Below are positions 21,662 to 30,467 of a stretch of DNA of 31,495 nt, in pieces; the first letter of the stretch is position 1, and the number at the start of each line of letters is the position of its first letter. Location: positions 1 to 31,495 of the forward strand of contig CAVIAA010000024.1 of assembly GCA_963640685.1 (NCBI GenBank), read 5' to 3'. Origin of the DNA: SFEL01 sp963640685 (GTDB lineage: Bacteria > Bacillota > Clostridia > Christensenellales > CAG-138). Below the pieces are notes generated by a model, which saw only the letters and a program-made list of their open reading frames with translations, did not search any database and was not told the origin of the DNA. The position numbers and the translations under genes were made by a program.

Positions 21662-23791
21662 TTATTTCTGCTCCTCCAGCATGGTAAGGCTTATGCGGTT
21701 CTTCTGCTTGTCAACGCCCAATACCCATACCGTAACTATGTCCCCGGGCTTTATCACCTCGCCCGGGTGGCGAATGTACCCACGGCTTATTCTTGATATA
21801 TGCACCAGCCCGTCCTGATGCACGCCGATATCTACAAACGCGCCGAAATCCACTATGTTGCGCACCGTGCCCTTGAGCTCCATGCCCGGCACGAGGTCGT
21901 CAAGCTCGGTCACGTCGCTGCGCAGAAGCGGCTTTTCCAGCTCCTCCCGCGGGTCGCGCCCCGGCTTTTGCAGCTCGCGTATTATATCCTGCATTGTCGG
22001 CACGCCGACGCCGCAAAGCTCAGCAGCCCTTTGTGCACCGAGCTTTTTTACCTCCTCCGGCAGCCTTGAAATATCCCCGCCGCACAGCTCAAGCAGCGCC
22101 CGCGCCGCCTTGTAGCTCTCCGGGTGAACGGCGGTGTTGTCCAGCAGCTCCGCGCTCTCCGGAACCCGCAAAAACCCCGCGCACTGCTCGTATGCCTTTG
22201 CGCCGAGCTTCGGAACCTTTAACAGCTCCTTACGGCTCCTGAACGCGCCCTGAGCCTCGCGGTATGCGACTATATTTTTTGCAACGGCAGAGTTTACGCC
22301 GGAAACGTGCGAAAGCAGCGAAACAGACGCGGTGTTTACGTCCACGCCAACGCTGTTCACGCAGTCCTCAACCACGCCGCCCAGCGTTTCGTCCAGCCGC
22401 TTTTCCGGCATGTCGTGCTGATACTGCCCTACGCCGATGCTCTTTGGGTCTATCTTCACCAGCTCCGCAAGCGGGTCCTGCAGCCGCCGCGCGATGGATA
22501 CCGCGCTGCGCAGCGATACGTCGTAATCCGGGAACTCCTCCGCGCCCAGCTTGCTTGCGGAGTATACCGATGCGCCCGCCTCGCTTACTATGGCGTAGCT
22601 TACGCCGCTGCCCTCCAGCACCTCCGCGGCGAACCTCTCGGTCTCCCTGCCCGCCGTGCCGTTGCCGATTGACACCGCCTTTACGTTGTGCTTTTTTATC
22701 AGCGCCTTAACTGTCTTTGCCGCCTCCTCGGTCTTGTTGTGCGGCGGCGCGGGGTAAATTACCGCGGTGTCCAGCACCTTGCCTGTCTCGTCCACGACCG
22801 CGACCTTGCAGCCGGTGCGGTAGCCCGGGTCCAGCCCCATTGTGACCTTCCCCTTGACCGGCGGCTGCATCAGCAGCGGCTTGAGGTTGAGCGCGAAGGT
22901 CGCTATCGCCTGCTCGCTCGCGGCCTCCGTAAGCGCTGCGCGCAGCTCCCGCGATACCGAGGGGGCGATAAGCCTGCCCCATGCGTCCTCCGCCGCGGCC
23001 TCGACCTCTAAAGAGCAGGGCGAGCTTCCGCGCACAACGCTGCCCGAAACTATCCGCTCCGCCTGCTCATCGGGTATGTTCACCGAAACCTTGAGCACGC
23101 CCTCCTTTTCGGCGCGGTTTATTGCCAGAACGCGGTAGCCGGGGATGGTCGCTATGCCGTCGGTAAATTCGTAGTACATGTCGTATACGCCGCGCTCCGG
23201 CGCCTCGGCGGTCTTTGCGGCGGTTATGCTGCCCTGCCGCCGCGCAAGCTGCTTTATCTCGCGGCGAAGCTCTGCGGAATCCGACAGCCGCTCGGCGATT
23301 ATATCCCGCGCGCCGGCGATAGCCTCCTCCGCCGTGCTTACCCCCTTTTCGGGGTTTATATACTTTTCTGCAAGCGCAAGCGGCTCGGCGCCCTTATCCT
23401 GCATCAGCAGCCTTGCCGCGAGCGGCATGAGCCCCTTTTCCTTTGCGATTGAAGCCCTCGTCGTGCGCTTCGGCTTGTACGGCCGGTAAAGATCCTCCAG
23501 CTCCGCAAGCGTCGCTGCCGCGTCGAGCTTGGCTGAAAGCTCCTCCGTAAGCTTCTCCTGCGCCGCGATGCTCTGCTTTATCTCGCTCCGCCGCGCATCG
23601 AGGTTGCGCAAATAGCTCAGCCTGTCCGATAGCTTTCGTATCTGCTGGTCGTCCATGCTGCCGTGCATTTCCTTGCGGTAGCGGGCGATGAACGGCACGG
23701 TGTTGCCCGCGTCCAGCAGCTCAATTACGCTTTGAACGTGCGGCAGCGTTTCGTTAAGCTCCGCCGATATTATCTCTGCTATGCTCTGCAT
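21662..23791 (-). CDS. tex: Tex-family RNA-binding transcription accessory protein
   Basis: The protein is 709 aa, the family length. Order of domains: helical N-terminal Tex domain (HVQSVIELLDAGNTVPFIARYRKE); YqgF/RNase H-like domain near 315-445 (KVTMGLDPGYRTGCKVAVVD); helix-hairpin-helix region (LDETLGGVVEDCVNSVGVDVNTAS, SGVNSAVAKNIVAYREAQG); and a C-terminal S1 domain near 634-706 (GTVRNIVDFGAFVDIGVHQDGLVHIS). Tex binds nucleic acid and supports transcription; it is generally non-essential. The ATG has AAAGGACGG upstream. It starts 30 bases after the KDPG aldolase gene ends, so cotranscription is likely, though a TATAAT-like box also lies in the gap. Confidence 0.95.
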   Translation of the reverse strand: MQSIAEIISAELNETLPHVQSVIELLDAGNTVPFIARYRKEMHGSMDDQQIRKLSDRLSYLRNLDARRSEIKQSIAAQEKLTEELSAKLDAAATLAELEDLYRPYKPKRTTRASIAKEKGLMPLAARLLMQDKGAEPLALAEKYINPEKGVSTAEEAIAGARDIIAERLSDSAELRREIKQLARRQGSITAAKTAEAPERGVYDMYYEFTDGIATIPGYRVLAINRAEKEGVLKVSVNIPDEQAERIVSGSVVRGSSPCSLEVEAAAEDAWGRLIAPSVSRELRAALTEAASEQAIATFALNLKPLLMQPPVKGKVTMGLDPGYRTGCKVAVVDETGKVLDTAVIYPAPPHNKTEEAAKTVKALIKKHNVKAVSIGNGTAGRETERFAAEVLEGSGVSYAIVSEAGASVYSASKLGAEEFPDYDVSLRSAVSIARRLQDPLAELVKIDPKSIGVGQYQHDMPEKRLDETLGGVVEDCVNSVGVDVNTASVSLLSHVSGVNSAVAKNIVAYREAQGAFRSRKELLKVPKLGAKAYEQCAGFLRVPESAELLDNTAVHPESYKAARALLELCGGDISRLPEEVKKLGAQRAAELCGVGVPTMQDIIRELQKPGRDPREELEKPLLRSDVTELDDLVPGMELKGTVRNIVDFGAFVDIGVHQDGLVHISRISRGYIRHPGEVIKPGDIVTVWVLGVDKQKNRISLTMLEEQK

Positions 23792-23821
23792 ACTTTTTCC
23801 GTCCTTTATTATAAATATGGG

Positions 23822-24481
23822 TTATGCTTCAAGCAGGCCGTGCGCGGCAACGTACAGCGCCCTTGATCGCCGCTCTATCTCGTCAAAGCTGCCGTCCTCA
23901 ATGAGCCGCCGGTTGCAGAGCGGGCTGCTTATGCCCGCTGCGAGCGCCCCCGCGTGAATGAACCCCGCAACGTTGTCCTCGGTGATTCCAGCCGTAACCA
24001 CTATCGGTATATGCGCGAGCGGGGCGCGCAGATCCTTGAAGTATTTCAGCCCCATCGTCCCCGCAGGAAACAGCTTTACCGCGTCCGCGCCGAGTGCGTA
24101 TGCCGCGGCTACCTCGGTAGGCGTAAGCGCGCCGGGTATGCTGACAAGCCCGAGCCGCTTTGCTTCGGCAATCACCTCCGGGTCTGTGTTTGGCGAAACT
24201 ATGTATTTTGCCCCCGCGTCAAAGGCGGTCTGAACCTGGCGTTTGTTCATGACCGTCCCCGCGCCGGGTATGACGCCGGGCATTGCTGAGAGCGTCCTTA
24301 TGGCCTCTGCACCACTCTTTTCGCAGTCCGGCAGCTCCTGCCGGAAGGTGACCTCTATAAAGCGTATTCCGCCGGAAAAAACGGCGGCGGTGAGCCGCCT
24401 TAGCTGCTCCCCCTCGACCCCCCTGAATATGGCTATGAGCCTTTCCCGCCCGAGGGCGGCCATGATGTCTGCGTTTGTCAT
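23822..24481 (-). CDS. eda: KDPG / 4-hydroxy-2-oxoglutarate aldolase
   Basis: The protein is 219 aa. Class I aldolase with TIM barrel that splits 2-keto-3-deoxy-6-phosphogluconate (or related acids) to pyruvate and an aldehyde in sugar-acid breakdown. Visible: LIAIFRG, FIEVTFR with catalytic Glu43, IPGAGTV, KYIVSPN, PGALTPTE and the Schiff-base Lys136 in DAVKLFPAG. No kdgK or uxaC gene is nearby, so the real substrate may be a KDPG relative (keto-deoxy-galactonate type) or hydroxyoxoglutarate. The ATG is preceded by AAAGGAAC. It has its own candidate promoter and leads into tex. Confidence 0.92.
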   Translation of the reverse strand: MTNADIMAALGRERLIAIFRGVEGEQLRRLTAAVFSGGIRFIEVTFRQELPDCEKSGAEAIRTLSAMPGVIPGAGTVMNKRQVQTAFDAGAKYIVSPNTDPEVIAEAKRLGLVSIPGALTPTEVAAAYALGADAVKLFPAGTMGLKYFKDLRAPLAHIPIVVTAGITEDNVAGFIHAGALAAGISSPLCNRRLIEDGSFDEIERRSRALYVAAHGLLEA

Positions 24482-24526
24482 TTCCGATAAGTTCCTTTAT
24501 ATTATTCAGCAGTATCTTAATTTGTT

Positions 24527-24532
24527 ATTATA
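24527..24532 (-). promoter_or_regulatory. -10 element of the eda-tex promoter
   Basis: A perfect TATAAT on the minus strand, with a weak TTACGC 17 bases further upstream. Confidence 0.5.
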
Positions 24533-24623
24533 CCATATCCGCGCGGCCTGCGTAAGCACCCCGCGCCCGCAAAAATCTTATATTCCGTTAAGAAAAAAAG
24601 CTGTAATCGCGGCTGCTGCTCTA

Positions 24624-24652
24624 TTGAAAAGCGCTATGGCACAGTTTATAAT
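24624..24652 (+). promoter_or_regulatory. Promoter of the YitT-prmC operon
   Basis: TTGAAA (24624-24629), 17 bases, perfect TATAAT (24647-24652), about 60 bases upstream of the YitT start. It is divergent from the eda promoter. Confidence 0.78.
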
Positions 24653-24712
24653 TATCTTCGCCCGCATACGCCACAGCAGGCATTAAAGCCCATTTTACGG
24701 AGGAAAAACCAA

Positions 24713-25591
24713 ATGTACAACAGCACCATGCGAACCTTCGCAGGAAGAATGTTTATCGCCGCGCTCGGCTGCCTTATCATGTCAATAGGCATAAACATCT
24801 TTACCACCCCCTGGAACCTTTATACCACCGGCCTCATGGGCTATTCCCAGTTCGTGCGCTCGGTGCTTGCGGAGGACTTCAATATAGTATTCACCAACAT
24901 AGACCTCGCAGGTCTGCTGTATTACATCTCCAGCATACCGATATTCATAATAACCTACAAGAGCCTCGGCAGGGCGTTTTTCCTGCGCACGCTGGCCTTT
25001 ACGGCGGTTTTCTCTGTGACGACCGCATTTGTGCCGGTGCCCTCGGCGCCGATAATCGACGACAGGCTTACCTGCGTAATAATCGGCGGCGTCTGCGTCG
25101 GCGTAGGCGACGGAATGGTCATGACCTGCGGCTGCACCGTTGGCGGGCTGGATCTTCTTGCGATGCATATAAACAAAAAGACCGGCTTTCAGGTCGGCCG
25201 GTTTACGATACTCGTAAACATACTGCTCTTCGTGCTCTGCTTCTTCAGGTACGACATATCCGTCGTGATATACAGCGTGCTGTACATGGTATTCGCCAGC
25301 CTTATTCTGGATAAGATGCACCAGCAGAGCATAAACGTTCAGGCGCTGATATTCACCAAGTACCGCGACAACACCATTCCGCAGCGCATAATGCAGGAGC
25401 TTGGCCGCGGCGTTACCCGCTGGGACGGCTACGGCGCATACACCAACGAGCCGACCGCGGTGCTCTGCACCTGCATAAACCGCTATGAGCTGGAGCAGCT
25501 TGAGCGAACGGTAAAGGCCGTTGACCCGAACGCCTTTATGACCACCACCAGCAACGTGCACATCAACGGCAACTTTACGCACAAGGTATAA
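24713..25591 (+). CDS. YitT family membrane protein (DUF161/DUF2179)
   Basis: The protein is 292 aa. The N-terminal two thirds has about five or six hydrophobic spans (family phrases LIMSIGINIFTTPWNLYTTG, GVGDGMVMTCGCTVGGLDLLA, KTGFQVGRFTILVN). The C-terminal DUF2179 domain is soluble (RGVTRWDGYGAYTNEPTAVL, VKAVDPNAFMTTTSNVHING). YitT proteins are widespread in Firmicutes and their transported substrate is not established. AGGAGG precedes the ATG with good spacing. It is three bases from prmC, so they are cotranscribed. Confidence 0.9.
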   Translation: MYNSTMRTFAGRMFIAALGCLIMSIGINIFTTPWNLYTTGLMGYSQFVRSVLAEDFNIVFTNIDLAGLLYYISSIPIFIITYKSLGRAFFLRTLAFTAVFSVTTAFVPVPSAPIIDDRLTCVIIGGVCVGVGDGMVMTCGCTVGGLDLLAMHINKKTGFQVGRFTILVNILLFVLCFFRYDISVVIYSVLYMVFASLILDKMHQQSINVQALIFTKYRDNTIPQRIMQELGRGVTRWDGYGAYTNEPTAVLCTCINRYELEQLERTVKAVDPNAFMTTTSNVHINGNFTHKV

Positions 25592-25594
25592 GGC

Positions 25595-26401
25595 ATGGGC
25601 GAGGGCGCGATGACGGCGCTCGCCTTTGCGGAGCGGGCGCTTTCAGGTATAACCGACGAGAGCCGGGCCGAGGCGCGGATTATCGTATCCGACCTGACCG
25701 GCGTGCCTCTCGACCGGCTGGGGATACTCCGTCCGAGGCTGACGGAGGAGCTTCGGGCAAAAATAACCGAAATTGCAAAAAGGCGGGCGGAGGCCGAGCC
25801 GCTGCAATATATTTTAGGCCGCTGGGAGTTCATGGGGCTGCCGTTTTACTGCCGCCCCTGCGCGCTCATCCCAAGGCAGGATACCGAAACGCTTGTTGAG
25901 GAGGCGCTGCGGCTCGGCGGCAGAACCGCGCTGGACCTCTGCTGCGGAACGGGCTGCATAGGCGTATCGCTTGCGCGATTGGGCAATATGCGGGTGACCT
26001 TTGCGGATATAAGCCCGGAGTGCATAGCGCTTTCGAGGGAAAACGCAAAGCTGAATAATATATTAGGAAATTTTTTGGTTTCGGATATGTTCCAAAGCAT
26101 TGAAATGTGCTATGATATTATATGTATAAACCCGCCGTATATACCGACCGGCGAGCTCGCTTCGCTTCAGCGCGAGGTTAAGCGGGAGCCGGTGCTGGCT
26201 CTTGACGGCGGGGAGGACGGCCTCGGCTTTTACCGCCGCATCGCAAGTGAGTACACCGCCTACCTCAACCCGGGCGGCGCGCTGCTCATGGAGGTTGGCG
26301 CGGGTCAGGCGAGAGCCGTTGCAGAAATGTTCCCTGCGGCAGAAACCGTTGCCGACCTTGCGCATATCCGGCGCGTGGTAACGGTAAGGGCGCCGCAATA
26401 A
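25595..26401 (+). CDS. prmC: Release factor glutamine N5-methyltransferase
   Basis: The protein is 268 aa. It methylates the Gln of the GGQ motif in release factors, using S-adenosylmethionine. The N-terminal helical domain (EARIIVSDLTG, LQYILGRWEFMG) is followed by the Rossmann methyltransferase: LIPRQDTETLVE, motif I LDLCCGTGCIGVSLA near 113-127, acidic FADIS and the NPPY motif at 179-182 that grips the Gln substrate. The start is ATG 25595; ATG 25610 is a fair alternative with GAGG upstream. The gene lies shortly before prfA, whose product it modifies, a common pairing. A strong terminator follows. A short AT-rich patch at 26055-26130 is unlike the rest. Confidence 0.94.
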   Translation: MGEGAMTALAFAERALSGITDESRAEARIIVSDLTGVPLDRLGILRPRLTEELRAKITEIAKRRAEAEPLQYILGRWEFMGLPFYCRPCALIPRQDTETLVEEALRLGGRTALDLCCGTGCIGVSLARLGNMRVTFADISPECIALSRENAKLNNILGNFLVSDMFQSIEMCYDIICINPPYIPTGELASLQREVKREPVLALDGGEDGLGFYRRIASEYTAYLNPGGALLMEVGAGQARAVAEMFPAAETVADLAHIRRVVTVRAPQ

Positions 26402-26444
26402 AATCGATATCGTCCCTGCCTGCTTAATCCGGCCTTCCGCATAG

Positions 26445-26487
26445 CCGGCGGGCAGGCGGGCCGCCAAGTCCGCCGCCGGTTTTTTTT
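26445..26487 (+). terminator. Terminator after prmC
   Basis: CCGGCGG (26445-26451) pairs with CCGCCGG (26473-26479), with a second small stem inside the loop, followed by eight T. Confidence 0.85.
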
Positions 26488-26490
26488 CCT

Positions 26491-26524
26491 GTGTTATTAA
26501 CACCGCCCTCCCTTAAGGTGTTAA
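26491..26524 (+). other. Competing hairpins upstream of prfA
   Basis: TTAACACC (26497-26504) pairs perfectly with GGTGTTAA (26517-26524), and GTGTTA (26491-26496) pairs with TAACAC (26498-26503). The two structures exclude each other. No promoter with confident spacing is visible in 26488-26636 and no regulatory family is recognised. Confidence 0.4.
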
Positions 26525-26636
26525 GGCGGCGCTCCTCATACAGGCGCGGCCGTGAAGATCATTTTTTTCCGGCGGCGGGCGGAAGCGGTATAAAAATTCA
26601 GATAAACAGCACGGCGGAAGAACGGATACACACAGA

Positions 26637-27707
26637 ATGATAAACAAGCTCAGGGCTATTAAAAAAAGATATGAGGAGCTGACGGCGGCGCTCTCCGCGC
26701 CGGACGCTATGAACGACCAGGCGGCCTGGCGCGAAATGGTAAAGGAGCACAGCCAGCTTGAGGAGATAGCTTCGGCGTTTGACGAGTATACCGCGGCGAT
26801 GCAGTCCGAGGAGGAGTGCAGGGCGATGCTCGAGGAGCACCTTGACCCCGAAATGAAGGAAATGGTGCACGCGGAGATAGCCGAGCTGACCGAAAAGCAG
26901 GAGAAGCTCATCGAGGAAATGAAGCTCATGCTGCTGCCGAAGGACCCGAACGACGAAAAGAACGTCATACTCGAGATACGCGCCGGAATAGGCGGGGACG
27001 AGGCGGCGCTCTTTGGCGCAGATCTTTTGCGCATGTACCAGCGGTACGCCGAGCGGCGCGGGTACAAGATAGAGTTCATGACTGACAACACCACCGAGGC
27101 GGGCGGCGTTAAGGAGGTCGTGCTGAATATAATCGGCCGCGGGGCGTATTCAAGGCTGAAGTTCGAGTCCGGCGTTCACCGCGTTCAGCGGGTGCCGGAG
27201 ACGGAGTCGCAGGGGCGCATACACACCAGCGCCGCAACCGTTGCGGTAATGCCGGAGGCGGAGGACGTTGAGGTGGATATAGACCCCAGGGATCTTCAGA
27301 TAGATACCTACCGTTCCGGCGGCGCGGGCGGCCAGCACGTAAACAAGACGGAATCCGCAATACGCATAACCCACATACCGACCGGCATAGTGGTTCAGTG
27401 CCAGGACGAGCGCAGCCAGCACAAGAACAAGGACAAGGCCATGAAGGTGCTCAAGTCCAGAATATACGAGCATTTTCTCAAGGAAAAGGAGAGCGCAGAG
27501 GCCTCCGCCCGCAGAAGCATGGTTGGCAGCGGGGACAGGAGCGAGCGCATACGCACATACAATTTCCCGCAGGGCAGGGTGACGGATCACAGGATAAACA
27601 TGACGCTGTACCGCCTTGAAGCCTTCCTCGACGGGGACATGGACGAAATGATAGACGCGCTGATACTTGCAGAGCGCACGGCGCAGCTTACCGGGGAGGC
27701 GGAGTGA
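26637..27707 (+). CDS. prfA: Peptide chain release factor 1
   Basis: The protein is 356 aa, normal for RF1. It recognises UAA and UAG and releases the finished peptide from the ribosome. The stop-codon tripeptide is Pro187-Glu188-Thr189 in RVPETESQGRIHTSA (P-x-T, which marks RF1 and not RF2). The catalytic GGQ is at 231-233 in RSGGAGGQHVNKTES. The N-terminal coiled-coil region and C-terminal LYRLEAFLDGDMDEMIDAL are as in the family. The ribosome binding site is weak. It follows prmC, which would methylate its GGQ. The Sua5 gene starts immediately after. Confidence 0.97.
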   Translation: MINKLRAIKKRYEELTAALSAPDAMNDQAAWREMVKEHSQLEEIASAFDEYTAAMQSEEECRAMLEEHLDPEMKEMVHAEIAELTEKQEKLIEEMKLMLLPKDPNDEKNVILEIRAGIGGDEAALFGADLLRMYQRYAERRGYKIEFMTDNTTEAGGVKEVVLNIIGRGAYSRLKFESGVHRVQRVPETESQGRIHTSAATVAVMPEAEDVEVDIDPRDLQIDTYRSGGAGGQHVNKTESAIRITHIPTGIVVQCQDERSQHKNKDKAMKVLKSRIYEHFLKEKESAEASARRSMVGSGDRSERIRTYNFPQGRVTDHRINMTLYRLEAFLDGDMDEMIDALILAERTAQLTGEAE

Positions 27708-27708
27708 T

Positions 27709-28746
27709 TTGACTACCCGGTATTTTAATGCAGTTTCTCAGCCGGAGGCCGGAACAAAGCTCGGCGGCGAGGTGATACGCCGCGGCGGCCTGGTCGCCTT
27801 CCCTACCGAAACGGTATACGGACTCGGCGCAAACGGCCTCGACGGTGAGGCGGTCAATAAGATATTCGAGGCAAAGGGCAGGCCGAACGACAACCCGCTG
27901 ATACTGCACATTGCAAAAAAGAGCGACGTTAAGCCGCTCTGGAGGGCGGTTCCGGAGCGGGCAAGGCTGCTTATGGACAGCTTCTGGCCCGGCCCGCTGA
28001 CGCTTATATACTTAAAAAGCGATAAGGTTCCAAGCGAGGTGGCGGCGGGGTTGAGTACCGTCGCCGTTCGTATGCCGTATAACAAAACGGCGCTCGCGCT
28101 GATTCGCGCAGCGGGGGTGCCAATTGCCGCGCCCAGCGCAAACCTCTCCGGCAAGCCGTCGCCGACCCGCGCGGAGCACGTTAAAAGGGACATGGACGGC
28201 AGGATAGACGTGATCATCGACGGCGGGCCTTGTGATATCGGCGTGGAATCCACCGTGCTGACCCTGGTCGGCGATGTGCCGACGATACTCCGCCCCGGCG
28301 GAATTACCCGGGAAATGCTTCAGGGGGTGATAGGCGAGGTCGCGCTCTCCCCCGCCGTGCTCGCGCCGCTCAAGGAGGGCGAGGCCGCAGCTTCCCCCGG
28401 CATGAAGTACCGGCACTATGCGCCGGACGCCGAGGTGATAGTTGCAACCGGCAGCCCGAGGGAGATTGCGGATAAGCTGATAGCCGAGTATGAGCGGCAG
28501 GAGGCGGAGGGCAGGCGCTGCGTGATTTTTGCAACGGAGGAAACAAGCCGCTTTTACCACGGCAGGAGGTATGCTATAATAGGCGAAAGAAAAAATCCGC
28601 TAACGCTTTGCGAAAGCCTTTTCGCCGGCTTCCGCGCCGAGGAGGGGCAGGCGGACGTTATACTCTGCGAGGCGCTGCCCGAGAGCGGGGTTGGCCTTGC
28701 GTATATGAACCGGCTGCTCAGGAGCGCGGGGTTCAGGACGATATAA
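27709..28746 (+). CDS. L-threonylcarbamoyladenylate synthase (Sua5 type)
   Basis: The protein is 345 aa. It makes threonylcarbamoyl-AMP from Thr, bicarbonate and ATP for the t6A37 modification of ANN-decoding tRNAs. The YrdC-like domain has GGLVAFPTETVYGLGANG, IFEAKGRPNDNPLILHI, WPGPLTLIY, VAVRMPYN, APSANLSGKPSPT and DIGVESTV. The C-terminal Sua5 domain follows from about 240 (SPGMKYRHYAPDAEVIV), so it is the two-domain Sua5 form, not short TsaC. I chose the TTG at 27709, one base after the prfA stop, with GGAG upstream; the longer frame overlaps prfA by 41 bases. Confidence 0.93.
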   Translation: MTTRYFNAVSQPEAGTKLGGEVIRRGGLVAFPTETVYGLGANGLDGEAVNKIFEAKGRPNDNPLILHIAKKSDVKPLWRAVPERARLLMDSFWPGPLTLIYLKSDKVPSEVAAGLSTVAVRMPYNKTALALIRAAGVPIAAPSANLSGKPSPTRAEHVKRDMDGRIDVIIDGGPCDIGVESTVLTLVGDVPTILRPGGITREMLQGVIGEVALSPAVLAPLKEGEAAASPGMKYRHYAPDAEVIVATGSPREIADKLIAEYERQEAEGRRCVIFATEETSRFYHGRRYAIIGERKNPLTLCESLFAGFRAEEGQADVILCEALPESGVGLAYMNRLLRSAGFRTI

Positions 28747-29138
28747 TTTAAGGGCGAGGGAAGGAACTTTTGTGTGTCGCTCGTTTCGTGCTGCGAATAA
28801 GCGTCTTGCTTATTCCTCTCCCCTACTTTCGTAACCGAAAGTAGGCAAAGGTTTTTCTTTCTGCGCAGAAAGAAACAAAGGGCGAAACAACATCTGCCCA
28901 TCTCCCGTCTCAACACAGCCTCTCAACCTCCGCCGACGCCGAATACGGCATGGTCGTTTCGCGTCGCTGACGCTCCTAAAACTTCCTGCCTTAATTCCGC
29001 TGTCTCCGTTTTGGAGTAGATTCGATAGAGTTGAAATAAGAGAGTGAGTACGATTTAAGGCGAAGCTGAGGGATTTCGCAACAGGAAGAAATAAGTAGCG
29101 CAGAACCCTTAAAGATACACCAGAAAAAGGAGAAAGAA
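28747..29138. other. 392-bp gene-free region rich in palindromes
   Basis: No supported ORF. It holds three perfect inverted repeats close together: GAATAAGC/GCTTATTC (28795-28815), CCTACTTTCG/CGAAAGTAGG (28822-28845) and a 22-base palindrome (28854-28875, centre TGCGCA). Further on, CTTCCTG/CAGGAAG and CCTTAA/TTAAGG near 28983-29090 can bracket a larger stem. It looks like a different intergenic repeat family from the one at 237-363, possibly a decayed element. It ends with the rpiB ribosome binding site. Confidence 0.65.
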
Positions 29139-29585
29139 ATGAAAATCGCAATCGCTGCCGACCACGGTGGCTTCCAGCTCAAGGAGCACCTCAAGCCCTT
29201 TATAGAGTCCCTCGGCCACGAGGTGACCGACCTCGGCACCTGTTCCGAGCAGAGCGTCGATTACCCGGACTACGCCGAAAAATGCGCAAACGCAGTCCTT
29301 TCCGGCGAGGCGGAGCGCGGCATAGTCGTCTGCGGAACCGGCATCGGCATATCCATCGCCGCAAACAAGATCAGGGGCATCCGCTGCGGCCTCTGCACCG
29401 ACCCTGTAATGGCGCGGCTGACCCGCGAGCACAACGACGCAAACATGCTTGCCCTCGGCGGCAGAATAGTCGGCACAGAGCTTGCGCGCGGAATAGCTCA
29501 GGCGTTTATCGAAACCGAGTTTTCAAACGGCCAGCGGCATATCGACAGAATAGCAAAGATATCCGCGCTGGAAAGCGAAAAATAA
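29139..29585 (+). CDS. rpiB: Ribose-5-phosphate isomerase B
   Basis: The protein is 148 aa. It interconverts ribose 5-phosphate and ribulose 5-phosphate in the pentose phosphate pathway. Visible: AIAADHGGFQLKEHLK at the N-terminus, active-site Cys65 in IVVCGTGIGISIAANK, and TREHNDANMLALGGR. AAAGGAG precedes the ATG. It is followed by upp after 66 bases; both work on ribose phosphate and nucleotide supply, since ribose 5-phosphate feeds PRPP, the co-substrate of Upp. LacA/B-type isomerases are related, but the single-copy arrangement favours RpiB. Confidence 0.95.
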   Translation: MKIAIAADHGGFQLKEHLKPFIESLGHEVTDLGTCSEQSVDYPDYAEKCANAVLSGEAERGIVVCGTGIGISIAANKIRGIRCGLCTDPVMARLTREHNDANMLALGGRIVGTELARGIAQAFIETEFSNGQRHIDRIAKISALESEK

Positions 29586-29651
29586 ATAACATCGGTTGGA
29601 TTTTAAGTTCAATATACAAAACCCAGACAGCGAAAGGAGCAACACAACACA

Positions 29652-30281
29652 ATGGGTAAATTAGTAGTAATAGACCACCCCCTCGTTCAGCACAAGCTCA
29701 CCCTGCTAAGGGACAGGAACACCGGCACAAAGGAATTTCGCGCCCTCGTTGAGGAGATAGCGACGCTGCTCGCATACGAAGCGACGCGCGACCTGCCGCT
29801 AAACGACGCGACGGTCGAGACCCCCGTTGCAACGGCGCACACCAAGGTGCTCGCCGGAAAGAAGCTCGCGATAGTGCCAATACTGCGCGCAGGCCTCGGC
29901 ATGGTGGACGGCATGATGAACCTCATTCCCGCGGCAAAGGTCGGCCATATCGGCCTGTATCGCGACCCGGAGACGCTTATGCCGGTGGACTATTACTGCA
30001 AGCTCCCCTCGGATATTTCCGAGCGCAACGTTATAATCGTTGACCCGATGCTGGCGACCGGCGGCAGCGCAAACGCGGGCATAGACGTTGTAAAGCGCGC
30101 GGGCTGCAAGAACATCAAGCTGGTCAACCTCATCGCGGCGCCCGAGGGCATCGAGGTGGTTCAAAAGGCGCATCCGGACGTTGACATATTCGTTGCGCAC
30201 GTTGACGACTGCCTCAACGACCACGGCTATATCGTCCCCGGCCTCGGCGACGCAGGCGACAGGCTGTTCGGAACCAAGTAA
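29652..30281 (+). CDS. upp: Uracil phosphoribosyltransferase
   Basis: The protein is 209 aa, the exact family size. It converts uracil and PRPP to UMP in pyrimidine salvage. The PRPP loop VIIVDPMLATGGSA is at 127-140. Other family blocks: HPLVQHKLTLLRDRNTGTKEFR, PILRAGLGMVDGM, and the uracil-binding C-terminus YIVPGLGDAGDRLFGT. AAAGGAG precedes the ATG. Likely cotranscribed with rpiB; a terminator follows. Confidence 0.97.
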   Translation: MGKLVVIDHPLVQHKLTLLRDRNTGTKEFRALVEEIATLLAYEATRDLPLNDATVETPVATAHTKVLAGKKLAIVPILRAGLGMVDGMMNLIPAAKVGHIGLYRDPETLMPVDYYCKLPSDISERNVIIVDPMLATGGSANAGIDVVKRAGCKNIKLVNLIAAPEGIEVVQKAHPDVDIFVAHVDDCLNDHGYIVPGLGDAGDRLFGTK

Positions 30282-30288
30282 GCGAAAA

Positions 30289-30323
30289 AACCGCTCTGAT
30301 GTCAGCAGGGCGGTTGTCTTTTT
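30289..30323 (+). terminator. Terminator after upp
   Basis: AACCGC (30289-30294) pairs with GCGGTT (30310-30315), with a short inner CTG/CAG pairing, followed by GTCTTTTT. Confidence 0.75.
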
Positions 30324-30413
30324 CTGATGGTAGTGGTAATCGACCTGGTTTCATGCGCAAAGAACGCGAGAAGCGCTATAAGGAACAAACAGCTTATTTC
30401 CACTAACGAACAA

Positions 30414-30442
30414 TCGACAGCCCCCCCCGACCCCCAAATAAT
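30414..30442 (+). promoter_or_regulatory. Promoter with a C8-GA-C5 spacer, for the SH3b/sortase-like gene
   Basis: TCGACA (30414-30419) and AATAAT (30437-30442) are separated by exactly 17 bases. The same -35 hexamer is used at the cca promoter. The spacer is G, eight C, GA, five C, A. A start site near 30449 would leave a short leader with AAAGGAG before the ATG. Slippage in C8 would change the spacer to 16 or 18 bases. Confidence 0.6.
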
Positions 30443-30467
30443 TTACCAACTCGAAAGGAGCACCAAA

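Noticed and set aside
26055..26130. AT-rich patch in prmC as sign of an insertion
   Set aside because: The frame is intact and the patch runs directly into the NPPY motif, so it is normal coding sequence with different codons.
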